A stretch of DNA of 7,506 nt, from contig CALHMM010000006.1 of the NCBI GenBank assembly GCA_938034715.1, forward strand, positions 1 to 7,506. Reading direction: 5' to 3'. Made by a program: the position numbers and the translations under genes. This DNA is from Minisyncoccota bacterium. GTDB lineage: Bacteria > Patescibacteriota > Minisyncoccia > Moranbacterales > GCA-2747515. Positions 1 through 7,246 of this stretch are shown piece after piece. The notes under the pieces were generated by a model that made no database searches, was not told the origin of the DNA, and was given only the letters and a program-made list of their open reading frames with translations. Positions within the stretch are counted from its first letter, which is position 1. Each line of letters begins with the position of its first letter.

Positions 1-29
1 TTGACGAGACTATTTGAGCAGAGTATAGT
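1..29 (+). promoter_or_regulatory. Sigma70-type promoter of the secreted Ig-like/DUF5648 protein gene
   Basis: A -35 box TTGACG (1-6) and a -10 box TATAGT (24-29) are separated by exactly 17 bases; each matches the consensus at five of six positions. Transcription would start near base 36, giving a leader of about 29 bases before the ATG at 65. The -35 box lies at the very edge of the window, so any upstream operator is out of view. Confidence 0.75.
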
Positions 30-64
30 AAATATGCAGATCTAAGAAAGCTAACGAATCGACA

Positions 65-1852
65 ATGAAATTCAAACTATTTGGCCTTATAGCCATCGCA
101 GTTATGGCATCTACTGTACAAGGTGTACAAGCACAAGGAGTTGGCGGGCCAACACTTACAGACGATGTTGCGCCGCAGATTTTACTACAAAATGATGCAT
201 TAATTGAACTCAATGTCGGTGATGCCTACGTTGAGTATGGAGCAATAGCGAGTGATGACGTAGATGGTGTGATTGTCAATATTACGCAGGATGTGATCAC
301 CGATAGCTCCGCAGTTAATACTGCAGTAGCAGGAACGTATTATGTTACGTATAATGTGACTGACGATGCAGGGAATGACGCAGTACAGCAAGTTAGAACG
401 GTTACCGTGACAGAAATCCCAGACACTACAAAACCAGTGATTGAGTTAAATGGAGACAAGATAACCACAGTTATAGTAGACGGAACATACGTTGAATTAG
501 GTGCAACAGTAACAGATAACGTTGATACAGATTTGGTGCTTGTGATAAACAGCAAAGAAGTTAAGACAAAAAAAGTTGGTGAGTATATTGTTACATACGA
601 TGCTACAGATGCAGCTGGAAACAAAGCAACGCAAGTAACTCGCACAGTAAGCGTACAAGAAGCACCAGTTGCAATTGTCGATAAAACTGCACCAAGTATT
701 GCATTGAATGGACCTACAACTGTCACAATAACTCAAGGTGAAGTATATGAAGATGCTGGAGCAACTGCACTTGATAGTATAGATGGAACACTGACCAGCA
801 AGATCACGACTACTGGAATAGTAAATACAGCAGTCGTTGGGACATATCATATTACATACAATGTAACTGATGCAGCTGGAAATAAAGCCATGCCAAGGCA
901 ACGCACAGTAACTGTGCAACCAAAGGTAGTTGTCGATCCAGTAAACCCTCCAGAACAAGAGGTAGTGCAAGAATCAACAGTATCACAAGAACAAGAGGTG
1001 GAAACAGCGCAAAATATTACTACAACTGTGCAAGGTGACTATACATTTGTCACGACCATGCCAAATGTAGTACGAAAAGGCGAGGTAGCATCGATAGAGA
1101 TCGCAGTAACCAATAACGCGGGACCACAAGATATTATTATCTACACATTCCTCTCAAATCTCCCTGAAGGAACGCCTACAGATGATGAGGGGATATTTAC
1201 AACAGACAAATTTTTTGAAGGAGAGCAAATCGCAATTGGACAAACAAAGACCTACACTTTCCCATGGCTCAACGACGAAGAGGCTGGTAACTATAAGCTA
1301 TTTGGTGAAATAAAGTCTGTTGACTGGAGTCAAACTCTACAGAAAAATCAAATCGGTCAGGTGCAGGTAAGTAGTCAAGACCCACAAGCCTTAGGTGAGA
1401 CTCTTCACAGATTTTACAGTAGCGCTTACCGTGGACATTTCTATACGACATCCGAGGTAGAGAAACAGAACCTCATCGACAACGACCCCAACTGGGTCTA
1501 TGAAGGTGTAGGAAACAAAACGGTTAGCACTGATAATTTGTCACCATCAAACATTCAGGACCTTGGGGTAAAGCCAGTGTATCGATTTTGGAATGACACC
1601 TACAAGCATCATTTCTACACCGTTTCAGAAGCTGAAAAGCAAGCAACAATCGATGATCCAAACTGGGAATACGAAGCAATAGCCTACTACACCTACACAG
1701 ATCGTCAGATGGACACAATTGAAGTATTTCGCTTCTACAGTCCACAATACAAAGGTCATTTCTACACGACATCAAGTGACGAGCGAGATGCAATTATCGC
1801 AAACGACCAAAACTGGGTCTACGAAGGCGTTGCGTGGTACGCACAACGCTAG
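65..1852 (+). CDS. Secreted multi-domain protein with three Ig-like (DUF5011-type) domains and C-terminal DUF5648-type repeats
   Basis: Predicted exported surface or extracellular protein of 595 residues. Residues 1-23 form a Sec signal peptide: KFK basic start, hydrophobic core LFGLIAIAVMA, and a VQA|Q cleavage site. Three tandem Ig-like domains follow at about 33-119, 120-201 and 206-287. Each opens with D-x(1-2)-P-x-I-x-L and ends with a GTY/GEY-x-(V/I)-TY-(N/D) strand, a TD-(A/D)-AGN turn and R-TV-x-V, as in the DUF5011 family. A Pro/Glu/Gln-rich linker (288-324) leads to a beta-sandwich-like region (325-436) with TNNAGPQD and a GQTKTYTF strand, which I cannot name. The C-terminus (446-595) has three repeats of the form (F/W)-(Y/N)-x(5)-HFYT-x-S-x(2)-E ending in NW-x-YE, characteristic of DUF5648. 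There is no LPXTG motif, C-terminal membrane helix or lipobox, so it is either released or held non-covalently. Adhesion or glycan binding is a plausible role but is inferred only from domain types. It is a single-gene transcription unit with its own promoter and terminator. The start at 65 places the signal peptide exactly at the N-terminus. Confidence 0.9.
   Translation: MKFKLFGLIAIAVMASTVQGVQAQGVGGPTLTDDVAPQILLQNDALIELNVGDAYVEYGAIASDDVDGVIVNITQDVITDSSAVNTAVAGTYYVTYNVTDDAGNDAVQQVRTVTVTEIPDTTKPVIELNGDKITTVIVDGTYVELGATVTDNVDTDLVLVINSKEVKTKKVGEYIVTYDATDAAGNKATQVTRTVSVQEAPVAIVDKTAPSIALNGPTTVTITQGEVYEDAGATALDSIDGTLTSKITTTGIVNTAVVGTYHITYNVTDAAGNKAMPRQRTVTVQPKVVVDPVNPPEQEVVQESTVSQEQEVETAQNITTTVQGDYTFVTTMPNVVRKGEVASIEIAVTNNAGPQDIIIYTFLSNLPEGTPTDDEGIFTTDKFFEGEQIAIGQTKTYTFPWLNDEEAGNYKLFGEIKSVDWSQTLQKNQIGQVQVSSQDPQALGETLHRFYSSAYRGHFYTTSEVEKQNLIDNDPNWVYEGVGNKTVSTDNLSPSNIQDLGVKPVYRFWNDTYKHHFYTVSEAEKQATIDDPNWEYEAIAYYTYTDRQMDTIEVFRFYSPQYKGHFYTTSSDERDAIIANDQNWVYEGVAWYAQR
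161..925 (+). repeat. Three tandem Ig-like domain repeats encoded within the secreted protein
   Basis: Three units of about 82-87 codons lie at 161-421, 422-667 and 680-925. They have diverged at the DNA level but keep matching short tracts: GATGCAGCTGGAAA occurs at 608-621 and again at 869-882, encoding the conserved DAAGN turn. Unit 1 has the more divergent DDAGN. Units 2 and 3 resemble each other most closely, which suggests the more recent duplication. Unit 2 lacks the VNTAV segment shared by units 1 and 3. Confidence 0.8.
1400..1849 (+). repeat. Three DUF5648-type repeats at the C-terminus of the secreted protein
   Basis: Three units of about 40-50 codons carry HFYT at residues 458-461, 516-519 and 565-568, each followed by S-x(2)-E and, after 8-11 residues, by NWVYEG, NWEYEA and NWVYEG. 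Corresponding DNA tracts such as AACTGGGTCTA recur at both ends of the region (about 1491 and 1811). The middle unit is separated from the first by a longer insert (residues 482-503). Three copies are common for this family and suggest a closed three-fold module, although the fold is an inference. Confidence 0.8.
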
Positions 1853-1871
1853 ACTGATTAGATTGTAAACG

Positions 1872-1896
1872 AAAACCCTGCTAAGGCAGGGTTTTT
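1872..1896 (+). terminator. Intrinsic terminator after the secreted protein gene
   Basis: The perfect stem CCCTGC (1876-1881) / GCAGGG (1886-1891) with loop TAAG can be extended by four A-T pairs (AAAA 1872-1875 with TTTT 1892-1895), followed by a T tract. It lies 20 bases after the TAG stop. The A tract on the left arm would also let it work in the reverse direction, but no convergent gene is present. Confidence 0.92.
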
Positions 1897-1920
1897 AAAT
1901 ACTCGGAAATCTTATATACT
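1892..1920 (+). promoter_or_regulatory. Promoter of the histidine-rich membrane protein gene
   Basis: The -10 box TATACT (1915-1920) matches the consensus at five of six positions. Seventeen bases upstream is only a weak -35 match, TTTTTA (1892-1897), which coincides with the T tract of the preceding terminator. The predicted start near 1927 gives a leader of about 22 bases to the ATG at 1950. The assignment relies on the -10 box and on position. Confidence 0.55.
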
Positions 1921-1949
1921 ACACGTAATATTCACTAAACACCTTAGAT

Positions 1950-2603
1950 ATGAAAAAAATGATTTTCATCGCTACGATGATGATCGCATGTGGACTATTA
2001 GTGTGGGGAGTGATCTACCTAGCAACAAAAGTAGAACAGGTGCGCAACACTGTTCATTATCACGCAAATATTGCTTTCTACATAAACGGGGAGAGATTGG
2101 ACATTAGTGATGACAAGTTCATGGAAGACATTGGTGCATGTAAGGCAGGATCAAATAAGTCTCCACTTGATCGTGTGCATTTCCATGAAAACAACATGGA
2201 TACAATTCACATTCACGACGATGGCGTAACCTGGGGACACTTCATGACAAATTTGGGATTTACGTTTTCTCAAAAGCTAATCGTCTTTGATGATGGGCAA
2301 GCTGCAGGGAATGATGAGAACAAAAAATGGACATTTGTGCTAAACGGACAGAAAATACGTGATCCCTTCAACCAACAAATCCTCTCCACAGACAGACTAT
2401 TGTTAACCTATGGCGATCAAGACGATCAAGCGATCGAAGGACTTTACGCAAGCGTTTCACAAAACGCGCAGGAATACAATGGAAAATACGACCCAGGAAC
2501 GTGTAGTGCAGACACCAATCAAAACATCATTGTCAAAACCATCGTAGAGACGTTAGATGGTAAAAAGATGGATCACTCAGAACATGAACATGAGGAAAAA
2601 TAG
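1950..2603 (+). CDS. Membrane-anchored histidine-rich protein with His-x-His motifs, function unknown
   Basis: A protein of 217 residues with no assignable enzyme activity. A KK start and hydrophobic segment (about 4-25) make an uncleaved N-terminal anchor, placing the rest outside the membrane. The exported part is dense in histidine: HYH (36-38), HFHE (77-80), HIHD (87-90) and H97 in VTWGH, plus a tail DHSEHEHEEK (208-217). Paired His-x-His motifs suggest metal binding (copper, zinc or similar), which is inference. C64 and C185 are the only cysteines in the exported part and could form a disulfide. Two segments resemble each other: IAFYINGERL (41-50) and WTFVLNGQKI (127-136), the second followed by DRLLLTYGD (148-156). 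I recognise this as a type of small hypothetical protein common in Parcubacteria-like genomes, but I know of no characterised member. It has its own promoter, no clear Shine-Dalgarno sequence, and no terminator before the efflux genes 100 bases downstream. A lipoprotein reading (MIAC, 11-14) is less likely because the hydrophobic stretch continues past the cysteine. Confidence 0.85.
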   Translation: MKKMIFIATMMIACGLLVWGVIYLATKVEQVRNTVHYHANIAFYINGERLDISDDKFMEDIGACKAGSNKSPLDRVHFHENNMDTIHIHDDGVTWGHFMTNLGFTFSQKLIVFDDGQAAGNDENKKWTFVLNGQKIRDPFNQQILSTDRLLLTYGDQDDQAIEGLYASVSQNAQEYNGKYDPGTCSADTNQNIIVKTIVETLDGKKMDHSEHEHEEK

Positions 2604-2660
2604 AGAAATATAAGACGTATAAGAAGTTTGCCACACGCTGAATGCAAGGACCAGACCTAC

Positions 2661-2689
2661 TTGAAATAAATCGAACTCTGTGCTATGGT
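2661..2689 (+). promoter_or_regulatory. Promoter of the adaptor-RND efflux operon
   Basis: The -35 box TTGAAA (2661-2666) and -10 box TATGGT (2684-2689) are 17 bases apart, and the -10 is preceded by TGC, an extended -10 element. Transcription should begin near 2696. That leaves about 35 bases to the ATG at 2731 but only about 11 to the ATG at 2707, which favours the downstream start. No convincing inverted repeat that might bind a regulator is visible around it. Confidence 0.65.
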
Positions 2690-2730
2690 AACAAGTCACT
2701 ATATAAATGATATTTAGCCACCGATCCTTT

Positions 2731-3855
2731 ATGAAAAAAATAAGTCAAATTATAGCGAGGTTTCCACTTATAACATTTTTACTGATGTTAGCAGTCATGT
2801 TTGCCGTGATCTTCATAGGTAACAAAATGCGCACTCCAGTAGCAAGTGAAACTTCAACAAACCAGGAGCAAAGGTCTGTAGAAGTGTACAATCTACAAGA
2901 TGAAATCTCAGCTCCAGTCTTGGCTGAAGTGGAGCGAGCGGATACGATCACACTCGTCGCTACAGCAAGTGGTATCGTCACGCGCACACTAGCAGAGGGT
3001 GCGTATGTATTTCATGGTGGAGAGATTGTCAGGCTTGCTGATACATACGGAGGTTCGTCACAAGCGGCAGCAGCGGCAGCTATTGCAGCTCGCAATGTAG
3101 AATATCAAAACGAAGCCTACGATCTCAACAAGAGCATTCTCGAAAAACAAAAGGACCAAATAAATAAAACAGACTCCGATGAAGCAAAAATTGCAAGGAA
3201 GCAGATCTCACTACAAAAAAGAGCTGCAGAATTTGGCCTAGACAGTGCAAAGCTGGAGGCAGTACGAGCAAATGCAGCTTCTGCAATATACTCGACAGTC
3301 GCGCCCTTCACAGGCATCGTGCAAGAAGTTTCAGTTCGCATCGGGGATAGCGTAGTGCCAGGACAGAGAATTGGCGTACTCAAGGCAGAGGATACAAAAG
3401 CAAATTCTCCGTCACAAATCGTAGCATATGTTGGACAGGATCGAGCAGCACATATTGATGTAAACGTCAGTGCCCTCACACGAGTAAATGGACAAAGTAT
3501 TGAATTAAAAATTGTTCATATAGCCAAAGCGCCAAGTAGAGGTGGTGCCTATGCTGTCACAATGTCTATACCGCCACAAGATGTAGAGAGTTTTGTGAAT
3601 GGATCGTTTGTGGAAGTACAATTACCACTAGATACTGCAGAAAACTTTATTATTCCATTGGATGCTGTGCGTTATGGCGCAGGTGGAGCAGAAGTCTACG
3701 TTATCGAAGACGGTAAATCCGTTGCAAAAAATCTTCAACTGGGTGATGTAATCGGATCTTTTGTAGTCGTGCAAGAAGGCCTCTCACCACAAGCTCAAAT
3801 CATCTTAGATAGAACTATAGCTGAAGGTGAGGCATTACAAGCGAATGCACAGTAG
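2731..3855 (+). CDS. RND efflux periplasmic adaptor (membrane-fusion protein, HlyD/AcrA-like)
   Basis: Adaptor subunit of a tripartite-type efflux pump; it should sit on the outer face of the membrane and dock on the permease encoded next. With the start used here it has 374 residues. A short basic N-terminus and hydrophobic segment (about 12-30) give an uncleaved anchor; there is no lipobox cysteine. A low-complexity linker precedes the first lipoyl-like half (about 70-104, ATASGIVTRTLAEG), an alpha-helical hairpin (about 107-185, Ala-rich at first, then Lys/Glu/Gln-rich), and the second lipoyl half (187-217, VAPFTGIVQEVSVRIGD). Beta-barrel and membrane-proximal domains follow (about 228-370), including the IIPLDAVRYG strand typical of the family. 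The hairpin tip (DQINKTDSDEAK) shows no clear R-x(3)-L-x(6)-S motif of the kind AcrA uses to contact TolC. An in-frame ATG at 2707 would add eight residues; 2731 is preferred because of the promoter spacing and the MKK start. The stop lies 55 bases before the permease start, with no terminator between, so the two are co-transcribed. The substrate cannot be told from sequence. Confidence 0.88.
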   Translation: MKKISQIIARFPLITFLLMLAVMFAVIFIGNKMRTPVASETSTNQEQRSVEVYNLQDEISAPVLAEVERADTITLVATASGIVTRTLAEGAYVFHGGEIVRLADTYGGSSQAAAAAAIAARNVEYQNEAYDLNKSILEKQKDQINKTDSDEAKIARKQISLQKRAAEFGLDSAKLEAVRANAASAIYSTVAPFTGIVQEVSVRIGDSVVPGQRIGVLKAEDTKANSPSQIVAYVGQDRAAHIDVNVSALTRVNGQSIELKIVHIAKAPSRGGAYAVTMSIPPQDVESFVNGSFVEVQLPLDTAENFIIPLDAVRYGAGGAEVYVIEDGKSVAKNLQLGDVIGSFVVVQEGLSPQAQIILDRTIAEGEALQANAQ

Positions 3856-3910
3856 AGTTTCCACAACCATAATACTCTTGGTATCTTCCTAATCTCTAAT
3901 TTCTCGTATC

Positions 3911-6900
3911 GTGAATGACTATCTCAAAAAAATTACTCTCGGCGCTAATGATGTAGCACTGTGGATTAGAGCATATCTGCAAAACATGCGTATTGTTGTG
4001 TTGCTAATTGTTGCTCTCATTGTGGGTGGTTTTGTTTCGTATAATACGCTGCCACAAACTGTTGCTCCTGAGATCAATCTAACACTTTTAGTGGTCAGTG
4101 CTACGCTCCCTGGTGCAACACCAGAAGATGTGGAAGCACTTTTGACGATTCCTTTAGAGAATGAGCTCAAGAGCGTCGACGGCGTTGATAGCGTTAGTGC
4201 AACTGCTAATAGCAGCTCAACATCAATTGTCATGACTTTTGTACGCGGAGTACAAAAAGACCGTGCTCTGGCAGACGTTGAAGCAGCATTGAGTCGCTTG
4301 GGTGAACTACCTGAGGATGCCACAGACCCACGTGTTGAAGCAGTGGACTTTGAAGATGCTCCAATTGTGCAATGGGCATTTTCTTCTGATAACGCAGGAC
4401 AAACATCACTCGCATCACAAATGCAAAAACTGATAGACTCCCTCGAAGCAGATCAGAAAATTGACCGCGTTGTAAGCGGTGGTCAGCCAAAGCAAGAAGT
4501 ACAAATAATTATTACGCCTGAGCAAGTTGCTTCTCTAGGGATAACGCAACAGGAAATCCGTACTATCGTCAGTAGTGCTGTCGCCACACTTCCCAGTGGG
4601 ACCGTACAAGGAACTACGCTTCAGAGATCACTTTCAATTGATACTTCCATACAGGACATAGACAGCCTACGAATGCTACCAATTACTGTTGGGAATGATA
4701 TTATTTCTCTCGGTGATATTGCTACGATTGTCGAAAGACCGGAGGTAGGGTCCACAGAAGCATTTCTCAGTAAAGACGGTCAAACAAAAAATATCGTCAC
4801 ACTAGATGTCTATAGAACCAGCGGTGTGGATCTCTCTAGTGCCGTTGTAGCAGCGCAAAAAATCATGGACGAATTCATGCTCGCTGAGGGGGCCTCACTC
4901 ACGCGTTTTGATATTGCAAATGCAGACACACAACTCACAGAGCAATTTACAGATCTGATGAAAAACTTGGCTACGACAGTAGTGCTCGTATTCATTACTT
5001 TGACGTTGTTCGTGGGTCGTCGACAGGCATTCCTTGCATCTTTATCTATCCCTCTGATCTACGGAATTACTTTTATATCGATGCAAATCACAGACATCAG
5101 TGTAAACTTCCTCTCATTGTTTGCTTTGACACTTTCACTTGGTTTGCTCGTTGATGTGACCATCGTTATCGTCAGTGCCATGACGACATATATGCGTGAG
5201 GGAAGCTTTGGTGCGCATAAAACAGGTGTGCTCGTTTTTCGTGACTTCTTCACTACGCTAGTGATGACTACGTTGACGACAATTTGGGCATTTGTGCCAC
5301 TGCTTTTAGCTGGAGGAATTATCGGTGAATACATCAAACCAATCCCAGTAATTGTAAGCTCTGTATTAATCTCTTCTGTCTTTGTGGGATTCTTTGTGAT
5401 TTTACCCTTGATGATTTGGTTGTTTAACTTTGAGCTACCGCGTCGAGTCCGCATACTTCTTGCCGTATTTGGTGTCGGTATCATTGCTACTATATTCACT
5501 GCAGTTTTTCAATTGCCCGTCCCACTGGCAATTCTCGGATCTGTGGCTTTCATGATTTGGGCAACTGCAGGACATTTTTTGTACAAGAAAATACGTGCTT
5601 CACGATCCTCTTTGTCAGACAATAGTCAATCCGAAGTAGCTCAGCCAACAAAAGACATCCCGAAGACAATTATCAACGTGGGAAGTCTGCAGGCAAAATA
5701 CAGAAACGTACTTGAGAACATACTACTTTCATCTGCGGCGCGTTGGAAAACAATTGGAATCGTTGCTACCTTCTTTGTATTTGCTTGTAGTCTTGTCGCT
5801 TTTGGCTTCGTAAAAAATGAATTTTTCCCTGGCGAAGATAGTGACTTCTTTTACGTAGGTATAGAGCTGCCAAACGGATCTACGCTAGAGCAAACACAAA
5901 GCGCTGCACGCGAGCTACTTCCAACACTCTCAGACATACAGGGCGTAGAATACGTCACTATGCAAGTTGGATTTGGATCTGACGGGCAAGGGGGTACAGC
6001 ACGAACTGGTGACAATGAAGCACTTTTTACTTTGATGACACCAACCAAGGATGAGGGAGGACTAGGCTCACAAGAAGTTTCTGCGAATGTGCGTGAAATG
6101 GATGCGATTAAAGAGTTTTCAGCAGGTGTGGCATCAGTGATAGAAGCAGGCGGAGGACCACCGGCAGGCGCCGATGTTACGATTAATTTTAAAGGAGATG
6201 ATCTTTTAGTGCTGCGAAGTCTCGCACAAGAGTTGGAACAAAAAATTTCCAACCAGCCATTGGAAAACATCGCTATTTCTCCAGCCACCGCTGCTGCAGT
6301 TGTTGCCTATGAACCTGACGACTATCTGCTCGCACGAGAAAATCTCTCACGAGAACAAATTTCTAGTACGATAAGGCTGCTTACGACTGGAATTACGCTG
6401 GCAGAGGATGTGGAATTTTTTGGACTAAGCGACGAGAGAGATATCGTGCTCAAAACTACCACAGGAAATGCCCAGTTAGCAGATATTGGAAACATACAAG
6501 TGCAAGGTAGCGGCGACGCATTGCCACTCGATGCACTAGGCTCATTACGATTAAAAGAAAACATCACAAAGATAACACGGGAAGATTATGATCGTGCAGT
6601 CACCCTTACCGCAAGTATAAAAGTTGGCGGGAATTTAAACGACGTAAACAATGCTATTGCAACAATCCTAGATGAGGAGATAGAACTACCACGCGGTTAC
6701 ACGTGGAGCAGTGGGGGAGCAAACGAAGAAAACAATGAGTCAGTAGCTTCGATAATTCAAGGCATGGGCCTTGCTGGAGCGTTAATCTTTCTCACGCTTA
6801 TCGTGCACCTACGATCCTACAGGAAAGCAGCAATTGTTCTATTGACTATACCCTTAGCAATTAGTGGCGTATTCATCGTTTTCGGCATTATAGGTATCCC

Positions 6901-7243
6901 ACTTTCATTTCCATCACTCATTGGAGTTCTTGCATTGTTTGGGATCGTTGTAAACAATGCCATTATCATCATCTCCCAGATCAATGCAAATAGAGAAGTA
7001 GGCCTTTCCTTTCATGAATCAGTGATCAGTGGCTCCACGAGTCGTTTAGAGCCCATACTGCTTTCTTCGATGACGACGATTATAGGTCTCGTGCCCATCA
7101 CACTCAGTGATCCTGTGTGGCAAGGTTTGGGAGGGGCAATTATTTCTGGTCTAATCTTCTCGGGAACGATTATGCTATTCTTTATTCCGACAGTGTACTA
7201 CACTATGATGCGAGACGAGGATATAGAAAGAATCGCTCAATAA
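3911..7243 (+). CDS. RND-superfamily efflux permease (AcrB/HAE1-like) with altered proton relay and extra membrane helices
   Basis: Inner-membrane pump subunit expected to export small molecules using the ion gradient, working as a trimer with the upstream adaptor. It has 1110 residues, against roughly 1030-1050 for AcrB-like pumps. Order: amphipathic N-terminal helix, TM1 (28-46), first porter/docking region with LPGATPEDVE (65-74), TM2-TM6 (about 351-504), an insert with two hydrophobic stretches (515-534 and 537-557), a polar loop, TM7 (614-633), the second extracytoplasmic region, and TM8-TM12 (about 951-1098). Aligned by eye to AcrB, TM4 reads GLLVDVTIVIVS. D415 matches Asp407, while V416 replaces Asp408 and S422 replaces Glu414. 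In TM10, N1015 (GIVVNNA) replaces Lys940; R1045 matches Arg971 and S1052 replaces Thr978. Asn at the lysine position occurs in other RND pumps, but Val at the second aspartate is unusual. The start is GTG at 3911: an in-frame TAA at 3890 limits the upstream reading, and this start keeps the usual pre-TM1 helix. No Shine-Dalgarno sequence is visible. The substrate is unknown. Confidence 0.93.
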   Translation: MNDYLKKITLGANDVALWIRAYLQNMRIVVLLIVALIVGGFVSYNTLPQTVAPEINLTLLVVSATLPGATPEDVEALLTIPLENELKSVDGVDSVSATANSSSTSIVMTFVRGVQKDRALADVEAALSRLGELPEDATDPRVEAVDFEDAPIVQWAFSSDNAGQTSLASQMQKLIDSLEADQKIDRVVSGGQPKQEVQIIITPEQVASLGITQQEIRTIVSSAVATLPSGTVQGTTLQRSLSIDTSIQDIDSLRMLPITVGNDIISLGDIATIVERPEVGSTEAFLSKDGQTKNIVTLDVYRTSGVDLSSAVVAAQKIMDEFMLAEGASLTRFDIANADTQLTEQFTDLMKNLATTVVLVFITLTLFVGRRQAFLASLSIPLIYGITFISMQITDISVNFLSLFALTLSLGLLVDVTIVIVSAMTTYMREGSFGAHKTGVLVFRDFFTTLVMTTLTTIWAFVPLLLAGGIIGEYIKPIPVIVSSVLISSVFVGFFVILPLMIWLFNFELPRRVRILLAVFGVGIIATIFTAVFQLPVPLAILGSVAFMIWATAGHFLYKKIRASRSSLSDNSQSEVAQPTKDIPKTIINVGSLQAKYRNVLENILLSSAARWKTIGIVATFFVFACSLVAFGFVKNEFFPGEDSDFFYVGIELPNGSTLEQTQSAARELLPTLSDIQGVEYVTMQVGFGSDGQGGTARTGDNEALFTLMTPTKDEGGLGSQEVSANVREMDAIKEFSAGVASVIEAGGGPPAGADVTINFKGDDLLVLRSLAQELEQKISNQPLENIAISPATAAAVVAYEPDDYLLARENLSREQISSTIRLLTTGITLAEDVEFFGLSDERDIVLKTTTGNAQLADIGNIQVQGSGDALPLDALGSLRLKENITKITREDYDRAVTLTASIKVGGNLNDVNNAIATILDEEIELPRGYTWSSGGANEENNESVASIIQGMGLAGALIFLTLIVHLRSYRKAAIVLLTIPLAISGVFIVFGIIGIPLSFPSLIGVLALFGIVVNNAIIIISQINANREVGLSFHESVISGSTSRLEPILLSSMTTIIGLVPITLSDPVWQGLGGAIISGLIFSGTIMLFFIPTVYYTMMRDEDIERIAQ

Positions 7244-7246
7244 AAT

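Noticed and set aside
497..970. Long antisense open frame beneath the Ig-like repeats
   Set aside because: Its translation is Cys/Tyr/Ser-rich without domain-like pattern. It mirrors the repetitive codon use of the + strand gene and has no promoter or start context of its own.
1980..1991. Lipobox-like MIAC at residues 11-14 of the histidine-rich protein
   Set aside because: The hydrophobic region before the cysteine is short and continues for about ten residues beyond it, which fits a transmembrane anchor better than a lipoprotein signal.
3117..3479. Antisense open frame within the adaptor gene
   Set aside because: It lies entirely inside a well-supported coding region, and its Ser/Ala/Cys-rich translation has no independent support.
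3868..3873. CATAAT as a -10 box of a separate promoter for the permease
   Set aside because: No acceptable -35 hexamer lies 16-18 bases upstream. Operon read-through from the promoter at 2661-2689 explains expression.
3871..3884. Short inverted repeat ATAC...GTAT in the adaptor-permease spacer as a terminator or attenuator
   Set aside because: The stem is only four A/T-rich pairs with no T tract after it, so it is too weak to matter.
5059..5499. Antisense open frame beneath the TM3-TM6 region of the permease
   Set aside because: It is fully covered by a clear RND gene and its product is a low-complexity Thr/Ile/Lys-rich shadow without recognisable features.
65..7243. Alternative genetic code (TGA as Gly or Trp, as in some candidate phyla)
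   Set aside because: All four complete genes read to full domain length with no internal TGA and use TAG or TAA stops, so the standard code suffices.
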